From NCBI RefSeq assembly GCF_023100805.1, contig NZ_CP095855.1, positions 1,963,001 to 2,027,000 on the forward strand: a DNA stretch of 64,000 nucleotides, in the 5' to 3' direction. Origin of the DNA: Chitinophaga filiformis (GTDB taxonomy: Bacteria; Bacteroidota; Bacteroidia; Chitinophagales; Chitinophagaceae). A program made the translations under genes and the position numbers. Below the pieces are notes generated by a model that ran no database searches, was not told where the DNA came from, and was given only the letters and a program-made list of their open reading frames with translations. Within the stretch, counting starts at the first letter, position 1; every line of letters starts with the position of its first letter. Below, piece after piece: positions 7,773 to 17,522 of the stretch.

Positions 7773-8030
7773 ATGATCGAAAGAAAATTAAGAAAAACCA
7801 GGATTGGTGTGGTATCCAGCAACAAGATGGAGAAAACTATCACTGTAAGCGTTGAGCGTAAGGTGAAGCACCCTATCTATGGTAAGTTCGTTAAGAAAAC
7901 TACCAAGTTCATGGCGCACGACGAGAAAAACGAGTGCAGCATTGGCGATACTGTTAGAATCATGGAAGTTCGCCCTCTGAGCAAGAACAAATGCTGGAGA
8001 CTGGTAGAAGTTATCGAAAAAGTAAAATAA
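7773..8030 (+). CDS. rpsQ: 30S ribosomal protein S17
   Basis: 85 aa, [47 protein letters not shown], the S17 OB-fold core, with [26 protein letters not shown] at the end. Normal length. Confidence 0.96.
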   Translation: MIERKLRKTRIGVVSSNKMEKTITVSVERKVKHPIYGKFVKKTTKFMAHDEKNECSIGDTVRIMEVRPLSKNKCWRLVEVIEKVK

Positions 8031-8101
8031 TTATGTGTTTCAAGCTCCTTCCGGCATTCCCGGGTTGAGCCGCTGATTAAACAACTTACAAATCTCATAA
8101 G

Positions 8102-8470
8102 ATGATACAACAAGAATCAAGGCTGAATGTGGCTGATAACAGCGGTGCCAAAGAGGTACTGTGTATTAGGGTATTAGGCAACTCAGGCCAGGATTACGCT
8201 AAAGTGGGTGACAAGATCGTTGTGACTGTAAAGGACGCAATCCCAGGTGGTGGCGTAAAGAAAGGTATGGTAACCAAAGCTGTTATCGTAAGAACTAAAA
8301 ACAAGCTGCGCCGTAAGGACGGATCTTATATCCGTTTTGACGATAATGCCGTTGTATTGCTGAACAACTCTGACGAGCCACGCGGTACCCGTATTTTCGG
8401 TCCGGTTGCCCGTGAGCTGCGCGATAAGGGATACATGAAGATTATCTCTCTGGCTCCCGAGGTGCTGTAA
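8102..8470 (+). CDS. rplN: 50S ribosomal protein L14
   Basis: 122 aa, [26 protein letters not shown], with [31 protein letters not shown], the invariant L14 core that forms an intersubunit bridge and the RsfS contact. It is followed by a 160-base gap with a hairpin and a new promoter, so it may end one transcriptional segment. Confidence 0.97.
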   Translation: MIQQESRLNVADNSGAKEVLCIRVLGNSGQDYAKVGDKIVVTVKDAIPGGGVKKGMVTKAVIVRTKNKLRRKDGSYIRFDDNAVVLLNNSDEPRGTRIFGPVARELRDKGYMKIISLAPEVL

Positions 8471-8490
8471 ATCAAAGCATTATAGAGAGT

Positions 8491-8542
8491 TGAAAGCATA
8501 AAGCCAAAAGTTACAAATCTTTAGGCTTTGTGCTTTCAGCTT
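8491..8542. repeat. Inverted repeat between rplN and the rplX promoter
   Basis: GTTGAAAGCATAAAGCC pairs with GGCTTTGTGCTTTCAGC around a 19-base loop. There is no T tract, so it could act as a weak attenuator or as a 3' stabilising hairpin just before the internal promoter. Confidence 0.5.
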
Positions 8543-8557
8543 AAAAGCATATCTTTG
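8527..8557 (+). promoter_or_regulatory. Internal promoter upstream of rplX
   Basis: TTTG (8527-8530), a 19-base spacer, then TATCTTTG (8550-8557): both elements and the spacing match the Bacteroidota consensus. It is 73 bases before the rplX ATG and overlaps the right arm of the preceding hairpin. Confidence 0.65.
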
Positions 8558-8630
8558 CAGCCCGTTTCAAAAACGACAATATTAATCAAGCGGAACGGGT
8601 GTTTCGCTTGGCGTTTTAAATAAACAAATA

Positions 8631-8969
8631 ATGAAAACGAGATTCAAGCCTAAGTTCAACATTAAGAAAGGCGACACGGTAGTGGTGATTGCCGGTGATG
8701 ATAAGGACAGGACCAAGCCCCGCAAGGTGCTGGAAGTGATTCCTGACAAGGCACGCATTCTGGTAGAAGGTGTGAACATCATCACCAAACATACCAAACC
8801 TACTGCTCAGAACACCAAAGGTGGCATCGTTAAGCAGGAGGCTCCTATCGCTATTTCTAACGTAATGTTATGGGATGCTAAGGCTGGTAAACCTACCAAA
8901 GTAAGCAGGCAGCGTGATAACGGTAAATTAGTTCGTATAGCTAAAAAATCAGGGGAGGTAATTAAATAA
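8631..8969 (+). CDS. rplX: 50S ribosomal protein L24
   Basis: 112 aa with the KOW motif [43 protein letters not shown] (about residues 12-55). L24 is an early assembly initiator of the large subunit. It is served by its own consensus promoter. Its TAA shares the final A with the rplE ATG (TAATG), so rplX and rplE are translationally coupled. Confidence 0.96.
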   Translation: MKTRFKPKFNIKKGDTVVVIAGDDKDRTKPRKVLEVIPDKARILVEGVNIITKHTKPTAQNTKGGIVKQEAPIAISNVMLWDAKAGKPTKVSRQRDNGKLVRIAKKSGEVIK

Positions 8970-9544
8970 TGGCAAACACTACATATAAACCGAGACTGCA
9001 GGCTAAATACCGCAATGAAGTAGTTAGTGCGCTGCAAAAGAAATTTAACTACAAGAGCGTAATGCAGGTACCCCGCCTGGTAAAGATCTGTCTGAACCAG
9101 GGTATCAATGGCGCTGTTGGAGATAAGAAGCTGGTAGATATTGCTGTTGACGAGATGACCCGTATCTCCGGTCAGAAAGCGATCGCTACTATGTCTAAAA
9201 AAGACATCTCTAACTTTAAACTGAGGAAGAACATGCCGATTGGCGCCCGCGTAACACTGCGTGGTAACAATATGTACGACTTCCTGGATCGTCTGATCGC
9301 AGTTTCCCTGCCTCGTGTACGTGACTTTAAAGGTGTGAATGAAAAGGCTTTCGATGGCCGCGGTAACTATACCCTGGGTATTACTGAGCAGATCATTTTC
9401 CCTGAGATCGATATCGATAAGGTAACAAAGATCTCCGGTATGGATATCACTTTTGTTACTACGGCTAATACCAACGAAGAAGCTTACGAGCTGCTGAAGG
9501 AACTGGGTATGCCGTTCAAGAACGTAAAAAAGGATAATCAATAA
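8969..9544 (+). CDS. rplE: 50S ribosomal protein L5
   Basis: 191 aa, with [40 protein letters not shown] and the [26 protein letters not shown] segment. L5 binds 5S rRNA and contacts P-site tRNA. It overlaps rplX by one base. Confidence 0.96.
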   Translation: MANTTYKPRLQAKYRNEVVSALQKKFNYKSVMQVPRLVKICLNQGINGAVGDKKLVDIAVDEMTRISGQKAIATMSKKDISNFKLRKNMPIGARVTLRGNNMYDFLDRLIAVSLPRVRDFKGVNEKAFDGRGNYTLGITEQIIFPEIDIDKVTKISGMDITFVTTANTNEEAYELLKELGMPFKNVKKDNQ

Positions 9545-9554
9545 TATCTGATAT

Positions 9555-9587
9555 CAAATTCCAATCCCTGAAAGGGTTTGGAATTTG
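9555..9587. repeat. Inverted repeat between rplE and rpsN
   Basis: CAAATTCCAATCCC-TGAA-AGGGTTTGGAATTTG, arms matching over about 14 bases. No T tract follows. Confidence 0.5.
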
Positions 9588-9616
9588 GAATTTATAACTG
9601 GAATCATAAACTTAAC

Positions 9617-9886
9617 ATGGCAAGAGAATCCGTAAAAGCCCGTGAGAGGAAGAGAGCTGCACTGGTTGCTAAGTTTGCAGAAAAGCGTGCTACCCTGAAA
9701 GCAGAAGGTAACTACGCTGCCCTGGACTTACTTCCAAAAAATGCATCTCCTGTTCGCCTGCATAACAGGTGTCAGCTTTCCGGCCGTCCAAGAGGTTACA
9801 TGCGTCAATTCGGTATGTGTCGTAACATGTTCCGCGACCTGGCCCTGGCTGGTAAAATCCCTGGCGTAAGAAAAGCAAGCTGGTAA
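9617..9886 (+). CDS. rpsN: 30S ribosomal protein S14 (zinc-independent form)
   Basis: 89 aa from [20 protein letters not shown]. An upstream in-frame ATG at 9578 lies inside the intercistronic inverted repeat and would add 13 atypical residues. The C-terminal half ([40 protein letters not shown]) has single Cys residues but no CxxC pair, so it is the longer zinc-independent type and not the 61-aa zinc type. Confidence 0.95.
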   Translation: MARESVKARERKRAALVAKFAEKRATLKAEGNYAALDLLPKNASPVRLHNRCQLSGRPRGYMRQFGMCRNMFRDLALAGKIPGVRKASW

Positions 9887-10012
9887 GCCAACACCAGTTC
9901 CTGAATGCCTGCAACGCAGTGCTTCCGGAAAAACCGGCATTAGTTATTTGATTTTCCTATCTATTACTGATTGGATATCGCATTGTAAAATAGTTTTTAA
10001 ATTTTAAGAACA

Positions 10013-10411
10013 ATGGTTACTGATCCAATAGCAGACTTCCTGACCAGAATCCGGAACGCGCAAATGGCCAACCACAGGATTGTGGAAATTCCTGCCTCCA
10101 AACTGAAAAAACGTATCACCGAGATACTGTACGACAAAGGCTACATCCTGAAGTACAAATTTGAAGAAGATACTAAACAGGGCGTTATCAAGATAGCGCT
10201 GAAATACGACCCACAGACCAAAGTACCTGCTATCACCGATATGCAGCGTATCAGCCGTCCGGGTTTACGTCAATATTCTAAACCAGCTGATTTCAAACGT
10301 ATCAAGAATGGTTTAGGTGTTGCTATCATCTCTACTTCCAAAGGCGTAATGACCGACAAAGAAGCCAAAGCTCAAAACGTTGGCGGCGAAGTTGTTTGCT
10401 ACGTTTATTAA
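10013..10411 (+). CDS. rpsH: 30S ribosomal protein S8
   Basis: 132 aa, MVTDPIADFLTRIRNAQMANH, ending with the conserved GLGVAIISTSKGVMTDKEAKAQNVGGEVVCYVY. S8 is a primary 16S binder and, in E. coli, the translational repressor of the spc operon; no S8-like target hairpin was recognised here. Confidence 0.97.
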   Translation: MVTDPIADFLTRIRNAQMANHRIVEIPASKLKKRITEILYDKGYILKYKFEEDTKQGVIKIALKYDPQTKVPAITDMQRISRPGLRQYSKPADFKRIKNGLGVAIISTSKGVMTDKEAKAQNVGGEVVCYVY

Positions 10412-10419
10412 TATATAAG

Positions 10420-10463
10420 CCCTGTTGATGACGCTGACGGATATCTGACAGCTGTCAACAGGG
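10420..10463. repeat. Inverted repeat between rpsH and rplF
   Basis: CCCTGTTGA at 10420 and TCAACAGGG at 10455, a perfect 9-base stem with a 26-base loop that itself contains ATATCTGACAGC. No T tract. Confidence 0.5.
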
Positions 10464-10557
10464 AAAATCCAAATGGACCTTCTGACAATTAAGCTTTCTA
10501 TACGGCGCTGAACACGGAAGAGATCCTCATCCAAACATAACAGTAAAAACTGCAATT

Positions 10558-11112
10558 ATGTCTCGTATAGGTAAAAGTCCTATCAAATTGGCCAGCGGTG
10601 TGACAGTAAGTGTTTCCCCTGCTAATGAGCTGACTGTAAAAGGCCCTAAAGGTGAACTGAAAAGGAACATCGACAGGGATATCAAGATAGAAGTGAAGGA
10701 TGGCGTTCTGACAGTAGTACGTCCTACTGACCAGATCCGTCACCGCGCACTGCACGGTCTGTACCGCGCGCTGATCGCCAATATGGTGGAAGGTGTTACA
10801 GAAGGGTTCAAGAAACAACTTGAACTGGTGGGTGTTGGTTACAAAGCCGCTCACAATGGTCAGTTACTGGACCTGTCTCTGGGTTACTCTCACAACATTA
10901 TCGTTGAGATCCCTAAAGAACTGAAGGTATCTACCCTGACTGAAAAGGGTGCTAACCCTAAGATCATGCTGGAAGGTATTGACAACCAGCTCTTAGGTCA
11001 GGTAGCTGCTAAAATCCGTAGCCTGCGTAAACCAGAGCCTTACAAAGGTAAAGGTGTTCGCTACAGTGATGAGGTGGTTCGTAAGAAAGCAGGTAAGTCT
11101 GCAGGTAAATAA
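10558..11112 (+). CDS. rplF: 50S ribosomal protein L6
   Basis: 184 aa, MSRIGKSPIKLASGVTVSV, two tandem L6 domains, and the C-terminal signature KIRSLRKPEPYKGKGVRYSDEVVRKKAGKS near the sarcin-ricin loop contact. Normal length. Confidence 0.97.
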   Translation: MSRIGKSPIKLASGVTVSVSPANELTVKGPKGELKRNIDRDIKIEVKDGVLTVVRPTDQIRHRALHGLYRALIANMVEGVTEGFKKQLELVGVGYKAAHNGQLLDLSLGYSHNIIVEIPKELKVSTLTEKGANPKIMLEGIDNQLLGQVAAKIRSLRKPEPYKGKGVRYSDEVVRKKAGKSAGK

Positions 11113-11116
11113 TTTT

Positions 11117-11179
11117 AATTAGCTAATTGGCGGTATCGTCAATTAGCTAGTTCAACACCATTCCGGCAGTATCGGAATG
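11117..11179. repeat. Two consecutive inverted repeats between rplF and rplR
   Basis: AATTAGCTAATTG pairs with CAATTAGCTAGTT (11117-11152), then CATTCCG pairs with CGGAATG (11159-11179). Neither is followed by a T tract. The second stem ends 18 bases before the rplR ATG. Confidence 0.5.
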
Positions 11180-11197
11180 AATAAAAATGAAAGAGAA

Positions 11198-11551
11198 ATG
11201 AGTACAAAAGTTAATAGGAGACAGAAGATCCGCTACCGCATTCGTAAAAAGGTTGTGGGTGTTGCACAGAAGCCGAGATTATCTGTATTTCGCAGCAATA
11301 GCGATATTTACGTGCAATTGATAGATGATACCAATGGTGTTACTCTGGCTGCTGCTTCTTCCCGTGATAAAGATATCAAGGCACAGAAAGGTACCAAAAG
11401 CGAGAAATCAAAGCTGGTAGGTGCTGCACTGGCTACCAAGGCAAAATCATTAGGCATTACAACCTGCACTTTTGACCGCGGTGGTTATTTGTATCATGGT
11501 CGCGTAAAGAGCGTAGCTGATGGTGCCAGAGAAGCTGGCCTCCAATTCTAA
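11198..11551 (+). CDS. rplR: 50S ribosomal protein L18
   Basis: 117 aa from [20 protein letters not shown] start at 11177 would add seven residues lying in the intercistronic hairpin and is less likely. The body contains [18 protein letters not shown] and the C-terminal [26 protein letters not shown] that binds 5S rRNA. Confidence 0.95.
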   Translation: MSTKVNRRQKIRYRIRKKVVGVAQKPRLSVFRSNSDIYVQLIDDTNGVTLAAASSRDKDIKAQKGTKSEKSKLVGAALATKAKSLGITTCTFDRGGYLYHGRVKSVADGAREAGLQF

Positions 11552-11589
11552 TATCGAAATTGATTAAATCGTAATTCGCAAGTAAAAAA

Positions 11590-12108
11590 ATGGCAAAGAA
11601 TACATTTAATAGAGTAAAGGCCGGTGACCTGGAGCTGAAAGAGAAGGTTGTGGCTATCAACCGTGTAACCAAGACCACCAAAGGCGGACGTACTTTCAGT
11701 TTTTCTGCCCTGGTAGTAGTAGGTAACGAGCACGGTGTAGTAGGACACGGTCTGGGTAAGGCTAAGGAAGTGCAGGAAGCTATCACCAAAGGTATCGATG
11801 ATGCCAAGAAGAACCTGATCAAGGTTCCGGTGATGCACGGTACTATTCCTCACGACCAGTTGGCTAAAGAAGGTGCCGCTAAGGTGCTGATCAAGCCAGC
11901 GGCTCATGGTACTGGTGTGATCGCCGGAGGTTCAATGCGTGCCGTACTGGAAAGCGCAGGTATCACCGACGTTCTGGCTAAGTCCCTGGGTTCTGCTAAC
12001 CCGCACAACGTGGTAAAAGCTACATTCAAGGCATTAGGTCTCCTGCGTGAGCCAATCCAGGTAGCGAAGACCAGAAGCGTATCGCTGAAGAAAGTTTTTA
12101 ACGGATAA
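11590..12108 (+). CDS. rpsE: 30S ribosomal protein S5
   Basis: 172 aa. The N-terminal dsRBD-like domain contains [31 protein letters not shown], which in other bacteria includes spectinomycin-resistance positions, and the C-terminal domain contains [39 protein letters not shown]. Normal length. Confidence 0.97.
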   Translation: MAKNTFNRVKAGDLELKEKVVAINRVTKTTKGGRTFSFSALVVVGNEHGVVGHGLGKAKEVQEAITKGIDDAKKNLIKVPVMHGTIPHDQLAKEGAAKVLIKPAAHGTGVIAGGSMRAVLESAGITDVLAKSLGSANPHNVVKATFKALGLLREPIQVAKTRSVSLKKVFNG

Positions 12109-12177
12109 TAACACTATCCAGTTAGGCAGGGCAGGTATTCTGTTCCTGACAATTGTAAAGTGGCAATTCAAATAACA

Positions 12178-12363
12178 ATGGCAAAGATCAAGATCACTCA
12201 AGTAAAAAGTGGTATAGACCGTCCTGAACGCCAGAAGCTCACCCTGAGGGCGCTGGGACTGAAAAAAATGCACGCCACTGTAGAAGTGGAAGCTACTCCC
12301 CAGATCCTGGGTATGGTGCGTAAAGTGAATCATCTGGTAAAAGTTGAAGGAGAACAGGCGTAA
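12178..12363 (+). CDS. rpmD: 50S ribosomal protein L30
   Basis: 61 aa from [20 protein letters not shown]. The upstream ATG at 12160 adds MAIQIT and is not typical. [35 protein letters not shown] is the complete L30 fold. Present between rpsE and rplO as usual. Confidence 0.94.
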   Translation: MAKIKITQVKSGIDRPERQKLTLRALGLKKMHATVEVEATPQILGMVRKVNHLVKVEGEQA

Positions 12364-12474
12364 TAAATTTTATTACCCGGGAAATAATCCTACATTTATA
12401 TCGGAGATTTACGAATAAACATTTTACATTAAAAGCGAGCGGTTAATTTCCGCGTAAGTAAAAAAAATTAAAAA

Positions 12475-12921
12475 ATGAATCTGCATACGTTACAACCTGC
12501 AAAGGGTTCCGTACATAAAGAGAAGCGCCTTGGTCGTGGTGAAGCATCCGGTAAAGGTGGTACCTCTACAAAAGGTAATAAAGGTGGTCAGTCACGTGCT
12601 GGTTATCAGAGCAAAAGAGGTCACGAAGGTGGTCAGATGCCAATTCAGCGTCGTATGCCTAAACGTGGTTTCAAGAGCTTGAATCCTACTGAATACCAGG
12701 TATTTAACATCGGTCAGATCGATCACCTGGTTGAAAAATATGGTCTGCAGGACTTCTCTCTGGAAAACCTGTACATGAACGGGTTGATCAACAGGACCGC
12801 GAAAGTGAAGATCCTGGGTCAGGGAGAACTGAAGGCTAAAGTAACCGCAAAAGTGAATGCGATCAGCGAAAAAGCCAAGCAGCTGATAGAAGCAGCGGGT
12901 GGAACGGTAGAGCTGGTATAA
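12475..12921 (+). CDS. rplO: 50S ribosomal protein L15
   Basis: 148 aa, MNLHTLQPAKGSVHKEKRLGRGEASGKGGTSTKGNKGGQSRAGY, the Gly/Lys-rich extended N-terminus of L15 that threads through 23S rRNA, followed by the globular domain ending AKQLIEAAGGTVELV. Confidence 0.97.
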   Translation: MNLHTLQPAKGSVHKEKRLGRGEASGKGGTSTKGNKGGQSRAGYQSKRGHEGGQMPIQRRMPKRGFKSLNPTEYQVFNIGQIDHLVEKYGLQDFSLENLYMNGLINRTAKVKILGQGELKAKVTAKVNAISEKAKQLIEAAGGTVELV

Positions 12922-12937
12922 GATTTCACGACTGAGG

Positions 12938-12964
12938 AGACGCCTACGGAGTAGTGCGTCTTTT
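12938..12964 (+). terminator. Possible attenuator between rplO and secY
   Basis: AGACGC / GCGTCT stem with a 12-base loop, followed by only four T. Weak as a terminator; it would lower transcription into secY without blocking it. Confidence 0.35.
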
Positions 12965-13096
12965 CACATTTTATCAAGCCAGAGAAAACAACACAAATCC
13001 CGGCCAGAGTTACTGAATAGCAGCTAATGCAGGTTCGGAATTTGGTCTCGCCTGAGGGGCGGGATGAAATTTTGAATATTAAACATTCATCTTCCT

Positions 13097-14440
13097 GTGA
13101 AGAAATTTATCGAAACGATTAAGAATATCTGGAGCATCGAGGATTTGCGTAACCGCATTCTCACCACATTGCTTCTTGTCCTCATCTATCGTGTAGGATC
13201 CTATATCGCGTTACCCGGTATCGATGCCAACAGTTTGGGTATGGGAGAGTTTGCCAACAAGTCAGAGAAAGGTATCCTGGGACTGTTCAATATGTTTGCC
13301 GGAGGTTCATTCTCCAGGGCGTCCATTTTTGCCCTCGGCATAATGCCCTATATCTCTGCATCCATAGCCATACAACTGCTTACAATTGCCGTGCCTTATT
13401 TTCAGAAACTCCAGAAAGAAGGAGAGAGCGGCAGGAAAAAGATTAATCAGTATACCCGTATACTGACAGTAATAGTGACCGGTTTCCAGGCGAGCGCATA
13501 CGTTGCCTTCCTGAAACAGCAATCTGCAGGTGCTATTATACCAGAATATGGTGCAGCCTTCTTCTGGCTGACTACCACCATTGTACTTACAGCAGGTACC
13601 CTGTTTGTAATGTGGCTGGGCGAAAAAATCACAGACAAAGGTATCGGTAACGGTACGTCTATTATAATCATGGTCGGCATCCTTGCCCGTCTGCCACAGG
13701 CTATCATCCAGGAGTTCTCCTCCAGGAATGCCCAGAGCAACGGCGGCGTGATGCTGTTCCTGATAGAGCTGGCAGTGTTTGTACTGATCACTATCGGTCT
13801 GATCCTGCTGGTACAGGGTACCCGTAAGATCCCTGTAAACTACGCAAAACGTATAGTTGGCAATAAACAGTTCGGCGGTGTACGTCAGTTCATCCCGCTG
13901 AAGGTGAATGCTGCCGGTGTAATGCCGATCATCTTTGCCCAGGCAATCATGTTCATCCCGGCTACAGCGATCGGTTTTGCTACTGACAGCGGATCCGGAT
14001 TCATCCGTATCTTCAGTGATCACACCAACGGCTGGTACAACCTGATCTATGCTGTGCTGGTAATAGTGTTCACGTACTTCTATACTGCATTGATATTCAA
14101 TCCGACCTCCATGGCGGATGAAATGAAACGTAATAATGGTTTCGTTCCCGGCGTTAAGCCTGGTAAAGCTACTGCCGACTATATCGGCGCTGTAATGGAT
14201 CGTATCACGCTGCCGGGTGCATTCTTCCTGGCGTTGGTAGGTATCCTGCCTGGTGTAGCTGCAGCAATGAATATCAACAGCAACTTCGCTACCTTCTTCG
14301 GAGGTACATCCCTGCTGATCATGGTGGGCGTTATCCTGGATACGCTCCAGCAAATAGAAAGCCAGCTGCTGATGCGCCATTACGATGGACTCATGAGCAC
14401 AGGTCGGATTAAAGGAAGAACAGCTACGGCTAACGTCTGA
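13097..14440 (+). CDS. secY: Protein translocase subunit SecY (GTG start)
   Basis: 447 aa with ten predicted membrane helices, for example LTTLLLVLIYRVGSYIALPG, FWLTTTIVLTAGTLFVMWLG and PGAFFLALVGILPGVAAAM. It forms the SecYEG channel in the inner membrane. The frame begins with GTG (GTGAAGAAATTT, MKKFIETIKNIWSIEDLRNR) and no in-frame ATG is available at the conserved N-terminus, so GTG is the start. TSMADEMKRNNGFVPGVKPGKATADYI is the conserved C-terminal-half loop. In many bacteria adk follows; here map follows. Confidence 0.96.
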   Translation: MKKFIETIKNIWSIEDLRNRILTTLLLVLIYRVGSYIALPGIDANSLGMGEFANKSEKGILGLFNMFAGGSFSRASIFALGIMPYISASIAIQLLTIAVPYFQKLQKEGESGRKKINQYTRILTVIVTGFQASAYVAFLKQQSAGAIIPEYGAAFFWLTTTIVLTAGTLFVMWLGEKITDKGIGNGTSIIIMVGILARLPQAIIQEFSSRNAQSNGGVMLFLIELAVFVLITIGLILLVQGTRKIPVNYAKRIVGNKQFGGVRQFIPLKVNAAGVMPIIFAQAIMFIPATAIGFATDSGSGFIRIFSDHTNGWYNLIYAVLVIVFTYFYTALIFNPTSMADEMKRNNGFVPGVKPGKATADYIGAVMDRITLPGAFFLALVGILPGVAAAMNINSNFATFFGGTSLLIMVGVILDTLQQIESQLLMRHYDGLMSTGRIKGRTATANV

Positions 14441-14473
14441 TTAATCCAGGCTACCTGGTATAATAGCCACAGA

Positions 14474-14516
14474 AGCATAAGACCAACAGCGTTATACCTG
14501 CTGGTTTTATGCTTGC
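14474..14516. repeat. Inverted repeat between secY and map
   Basis: AAGCATAAGACCAACAGC pairs with GCTGGTTTTATGCTT around an 8-9 base loop. No T tract follows. Confidence 0.5.
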
Positions 14517-14558
14517 GTGGCTTCATCTTTTAAGTACTTTCCTAATCCGCTTTTTGGT

Positions 14559-15359
14559 ATGGTGCATTATAAAACTAAGGAAGAAATTGAGCTGATGCGC
14601 AAAAGCGCATTATTGGTGAGTGCTACATTGGAAGAAGTGGCGAAGCATCTGAAGCCGGGAATGTCTACCCTTGATATTGACGCGATAGTGGAAAAGTTCA
14701 TCCTGGCAAACGGGGCGGTACCGTCTTTTAAGAACTACAGAGGGTTTCCGAAAAGCTGCTGTATTTCTGTAAATGCGGAGGTGGTGCATGGTATTCCCAA
14801 TTCTTATGTATTGCAGGACGGAGATATTGTGAGTGTGGATGTAGGGGTGTTGTTAAACGGATATCATGGCGACAGCGCTTATACATTTGCCATTGGCGAT
14901 GTAAAGCCAGAGGTGCTGGCGTTGATGAAGGCAACCAAAGAAGCGCTTTATAAGGGCATAGAAAAGGCTGTGGCGGGCAACCGTATAGGAGACATCGCAC
15001 ATGCCATCCAGGAGCATACGGAGAAGCAACGCGGTTATGGCGTTGTGCGTGAGCTGGTGGGCCATGGTTTGGGCCGTAATCTCCATGAAGATCCTCAGGT
15101 ACCCAATTATGGGAAGCGTGGCAGTGGTCCGATCATGAAAGAAGGACTGGTGATCGCGATAGAACCTATGATCAACCTGGGAGTAAAGGAGGTGGAATAC
15201 ATGGAAGACGGCTGGACAGTGATCACCCGCGACGAGAAGCCTTCTGTTCATTTTGAGCATAATGTGGCGGTAATGAAAGGGAAACCTGACATACTTTCGT
15301 CTTTTGAGGGGATAGAAAAGGCGGAAAAAAATAATCCAGCTTTGAACTCAAGCTATTGA
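14559..15359 (+). CDS. map: Type I methionine aminopeptidase
   Basis: 266 aa from MVHYKTKEEIELMRKSALLV. It removes the initiator Met from nascent proteins and needs two divalent metals. The metal ligands are visible: VSVDVGVLLNGYHGDSAYTF (two Asp), GHGLGRNLHEDP (His) and VIAIEPMINL plus the final EHNVAV (two Glu). A longer frame from a GTG at 14517 would start inside the intercistronic hairpin, so the ATG at 14559 is preferred. It sits between secY and infA, as in most Bacteroidota. Confidence 0.94.
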   Translation: MVHYKTKEEIELMRKSALLVSATLEEVAKHLKPGMSTLDIDAIVEKFILANGAVPSFKNYRGFPKSCCISVNAEVVHGIPNSYVLQDGDIVSVDVGVLLNGYHGDSAYTFAIGDVKPEVLALMKATKEALYKGIEKAVAGNRIGDIAHAIQEHTEKQRGYGVVRELVGHGLGRNLHEDPQVPNYGKRGSGPIMKEGLVIAIEPMINLGVKEVEYMEDGWTVITRDEKPSVHFEHNVAVMKGKPDILSSFEGIEKAEKNNPALNSSY

Positions 15360-15449
15360 TAATTAATGAGTAAGCGTGGTATCGGGATCTTATCCACAAT
15401 TAATTATTCACGTTTATTTGATTAATTTTTCTTTTTCTTAAGATTTCGC

Positions 15450-15457
15450 TATCTTTG
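15450..15457 (+). promoter_or_regulatory. -7 element upstream of infA
   Basis: TATCTTTG matches TAnnTTTG and lies 17 bases before the infA ATG. No TTTG is found at the usual 19-20 base distance upstream, so this is a probable internal promoter with a weak -33. Confidence 0.5.
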
Positions 15458-15474
15458 CAGTCCTAAAAATTTTT

Positions 15475-15693
15475 ATGGCAAAACAGGCACTCATTAAACA
15501 GGATGGAATAATACTAGAAGCCTTGTCTAACGCTATGTTCCGAGTTAAGTTAGAGAACGGGCACGAGATTTTAGCTACCATTTCTGGGAAGATGAGAATG
15601 CACTATATCCGCATCCTGCCTGGTGACAAAGTCGGGGTCGAGATGAGTCCATACGATTTGAGCAGAGGCAGAATAATATTCAGATATAAATAA
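15475..15693 (+). CDS. infA: Translation initiation factor IF-1
   Basis: 72 aa, [72 protein letters not shown] in full outline: a single S1/OB domain of normal length that occupies the A site during initiation. Confidence 0.97.
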   Translation: MAKQALIKQDGIILEALSNAMFRVKLENGHEILATISGKMRMHYIRILPGDKVGVEMSPYDLSRGRIIFRYK

Positions 15694-15719
15694 TAATACA
15701 GACTTATAACTTATAACTT

Positions 15720-15836
15720 ATGAGGGTAAGAGCTTCCATAAAAAAAAGAAGTGCAGATTGCAAAATTGTGCGCAGGAAGGGTAAATTGTTGGTGATCAAC
15801 AAAAAGAATCCCCGTTTTAAACAACGCCAGGGATAA
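15720..15836 (+). CDS. rpmJ: 50S ribosomal protein L36
   Basis: 38 aa, [20 protein letters not shown] then [18 protein letters not shown]. The normal zinc type has C-x2-C...C...H; here only one Cys (residue 14) remains and the other ligand positions are S11 and N/K residues, so this is the zinc-independent variant. It lies in the standard place between infA and rpsM. A TTATAAC direct repeat sits just before the ATG. Confidence 0.93.
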   Translation: MRVRASIKKRSADCKIVRRKGKLLVINKKNPRFKQRQG

Positions 15837-15872
15837 TCAATTAATACATAACTAGTAAATTAAAATACAAAT

Positions 15873-16253
15873 ATGGCACGTATAGCCGGTATCGATCTTC
15901 CTAAAAATAAACGTGGAGAAATTGGCCTGACCTACATCTTTGGTATTGGTCGTTCTACCGCTCAGTATATTCTGGAGAAGTCTGGTATAGACTTCAACAA
16001 GAAAGTTAAGGATTGGAACGATGATGAGCAGGCTGCTATCCGTAACATCATTAACAGTGAGTTTAAGGTAGAAGGTCAGCTGCGTTCTGAAGTACAGATG
16101 AATATCAAGCGTTTATTGGATATCGCTTGTTATCGCGGTCTTCGTCACAGGAAGGGCTTACCGTTGAGAGGCCAGCGTACCCGTACCAATAGCCGTACCC
16201 GTAAAGGTAAACGTAAAACGGTTGCAGGTAAAAAGAAGGCGCCTAAGAAATAA
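15873..16253 (+). CDS. rpsM: 30S ribosomal protein S13
   Basis: 126 aa, [34 protein letters not shown], with the basic C-terminal tail [36 protein letters not shown] that reaches the P-site tRNA. Normal length. Confidence 0.97.
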   Translation: MARIAGIDLPKNKRGEIGLTYIFGIGRSTAQYILEKSGIDFNKKVKDWNDDEQAAIRNIINSEFKVEGQLRSEVQMNIKRLLDIACYRGLRHRKGLPLRGQRTRTNSRTRKGKRKTVAGKKKAPKK

Positions 16254-16345
16254 ACTTGATAATACAAATAACAAGTTCCGGTTTCCAGTAGTCGTGTATA
16301 TGGCAAGAGGAATCTGGAACCTGGAACCTGGAATTTTATATAATT

Positions 16346-16747
16346 ATGGCAAAAGCAACAAATACAAAAACTGCTGCTAACAAAAAGAGGGTAGTTAAAG
16401 TAGACAACTACGGCGATGTACACATCTCTGCTAGTTTCAACAATATCATCATCAGCATTACCAACAAGCAGGGTCAGGTTATCTCCTGGTCTACTGCAGG
16501 TAAGATGGGCTTCAAGGGTTCTAAAAAGAACACTCCTTATGCGGCTCAGCTGGCGGCTTCTGACGCTGCAAAAACAGCAATGGAAGCAGGTCTGAAAAGA
16601 GCAGATGTTTTTGTAAAAGGCCCTGGTGCTGGTCGTGAGAGTGCAATCCGTGCTATCGCTAACTCCGGTATCGAGGTGAACATGATCAAAGACGTAACTC
16701 CTTTACCTCACAACGGTTGCCGTCCTCCTAAAAAGAGAAGGGTATAG
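16346..16747 (+). CDS. rpsK: 30S ribosomal protein S11
   Basis: 133 aa. The core [46 protein letters not shown] and the C-terminal [18 protein letters not shown] are diagnostic. The conserved Asn-Gly of [12 protein letters not shown] is the site that forms isoaspartate in E. coli S11. Confidence 0.97.
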   Translation: MAKATNTKTAANKKRVVKVDNYGDVHISASFNNIIISITNKQGQVISWSTAGKMGFKGSKKNTPYAAQLAASDAAKTAMEAGLKRADVFVKGPGAGRESAIRAIANSGIEVNMIKDVTPLPHNGCRPPKKRRV

Positions 16748-16908
16748 GATCAATATAATTTGCGGTATTTCGAAAGTGGAAAGTTGGAATTATCTTCCGC
16801 TTCCTGCTTTCGAATTGCTGTTTGATACTTTTATTATTAATGGGTATATGATCAGGTTTAAGATTTTTTAAAGATCATATACCGGAACTAAAAAATCTAA
16901 CAAATAAC

Positions 16909-17514
16909 ATGGCAAGGTATACAGGACCAAAGACCAAGATCTCCAGAATTTTTGGAGAACCGATTTTAGGAAACGGTAAGTATTTAGGTAAGAACAGCAA
17001 CCCTCCGGGTCAGCATGGTGTAACCCGTAAGCGTAAACAGCTGGGTGAATACGCGCTGCAGCTGCGTGAAAAACAGAAGGCAAAGTACACTTATGGAGTA
17101 CTGGAGCGTCAGTTCGCTAATCTGTTCGTTGAGGCTAACCGTCGTAAAGGTGTTACCGGTGAGGTATTGATCAAATTACTGGAAGCACGTCTGGATAACG
17201 CGGTATTCCGTCTTGGTATCGCTCCTTCCCGTCCTGCTGCCCGTCAGCTGGTTTCTCACAAACACATCACTGTTAATGGTGAAGTAATGAATATCCCTTC
17301 TTATCAGCTGAAACCAGGTGATATCATCGGACTGAAACCATCTGCAGCAACTAACACTGCAATTACCAGCAATATTCGCGGTAAGAATCCTAAATTCAGC
17401 TGGTTGGATTGGAATGAAAAAGAACTGAAAGGTACTTTCATTGCATATCCTGAGAGAGAGAGCGTTCCTGAGAACATTAAGGAGCAGCTGATCGTAGAAT
17501 TGTACTCTAAATAA
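16909..17514 (+). CDS. rpsD: 30S ribosomal protein S4
   Basis: 201 aa, [21 protein letters not shown], with an S4 RNA-binding domain ([50 protein letters not shown], about residues 92-142). The N-terminus lacks the zinc-binding Cys cluster present in some species. S4 nucleates 16S assembly. Confidence 0.96.
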   Translation: MARYTGPKTKISRIFGEPILGNGKYLGKNSNPPGQHGVTRKRKQLGEYALQLREKQKAKYTYGVLERQFANLFVEANRRKGVTGEVLIKLLEARLDNAVFRLGIAPSRPAARQLVSHKHITVNGEVMNIPSYQLKPGDIIGLKPSAATNTAITSNIRGKNPKFSWLDWNEKELKGTFIAYPERESVPENIKEQLIVELYSK

Positions 17515-17522
17515 TAATATGT

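Noticed and set aside
13307..14380. A 357-codon minus-strand frame inside secY
   Set aside because: Antisense shadow of secY; the plus-strand frame has a complete SecY protein.
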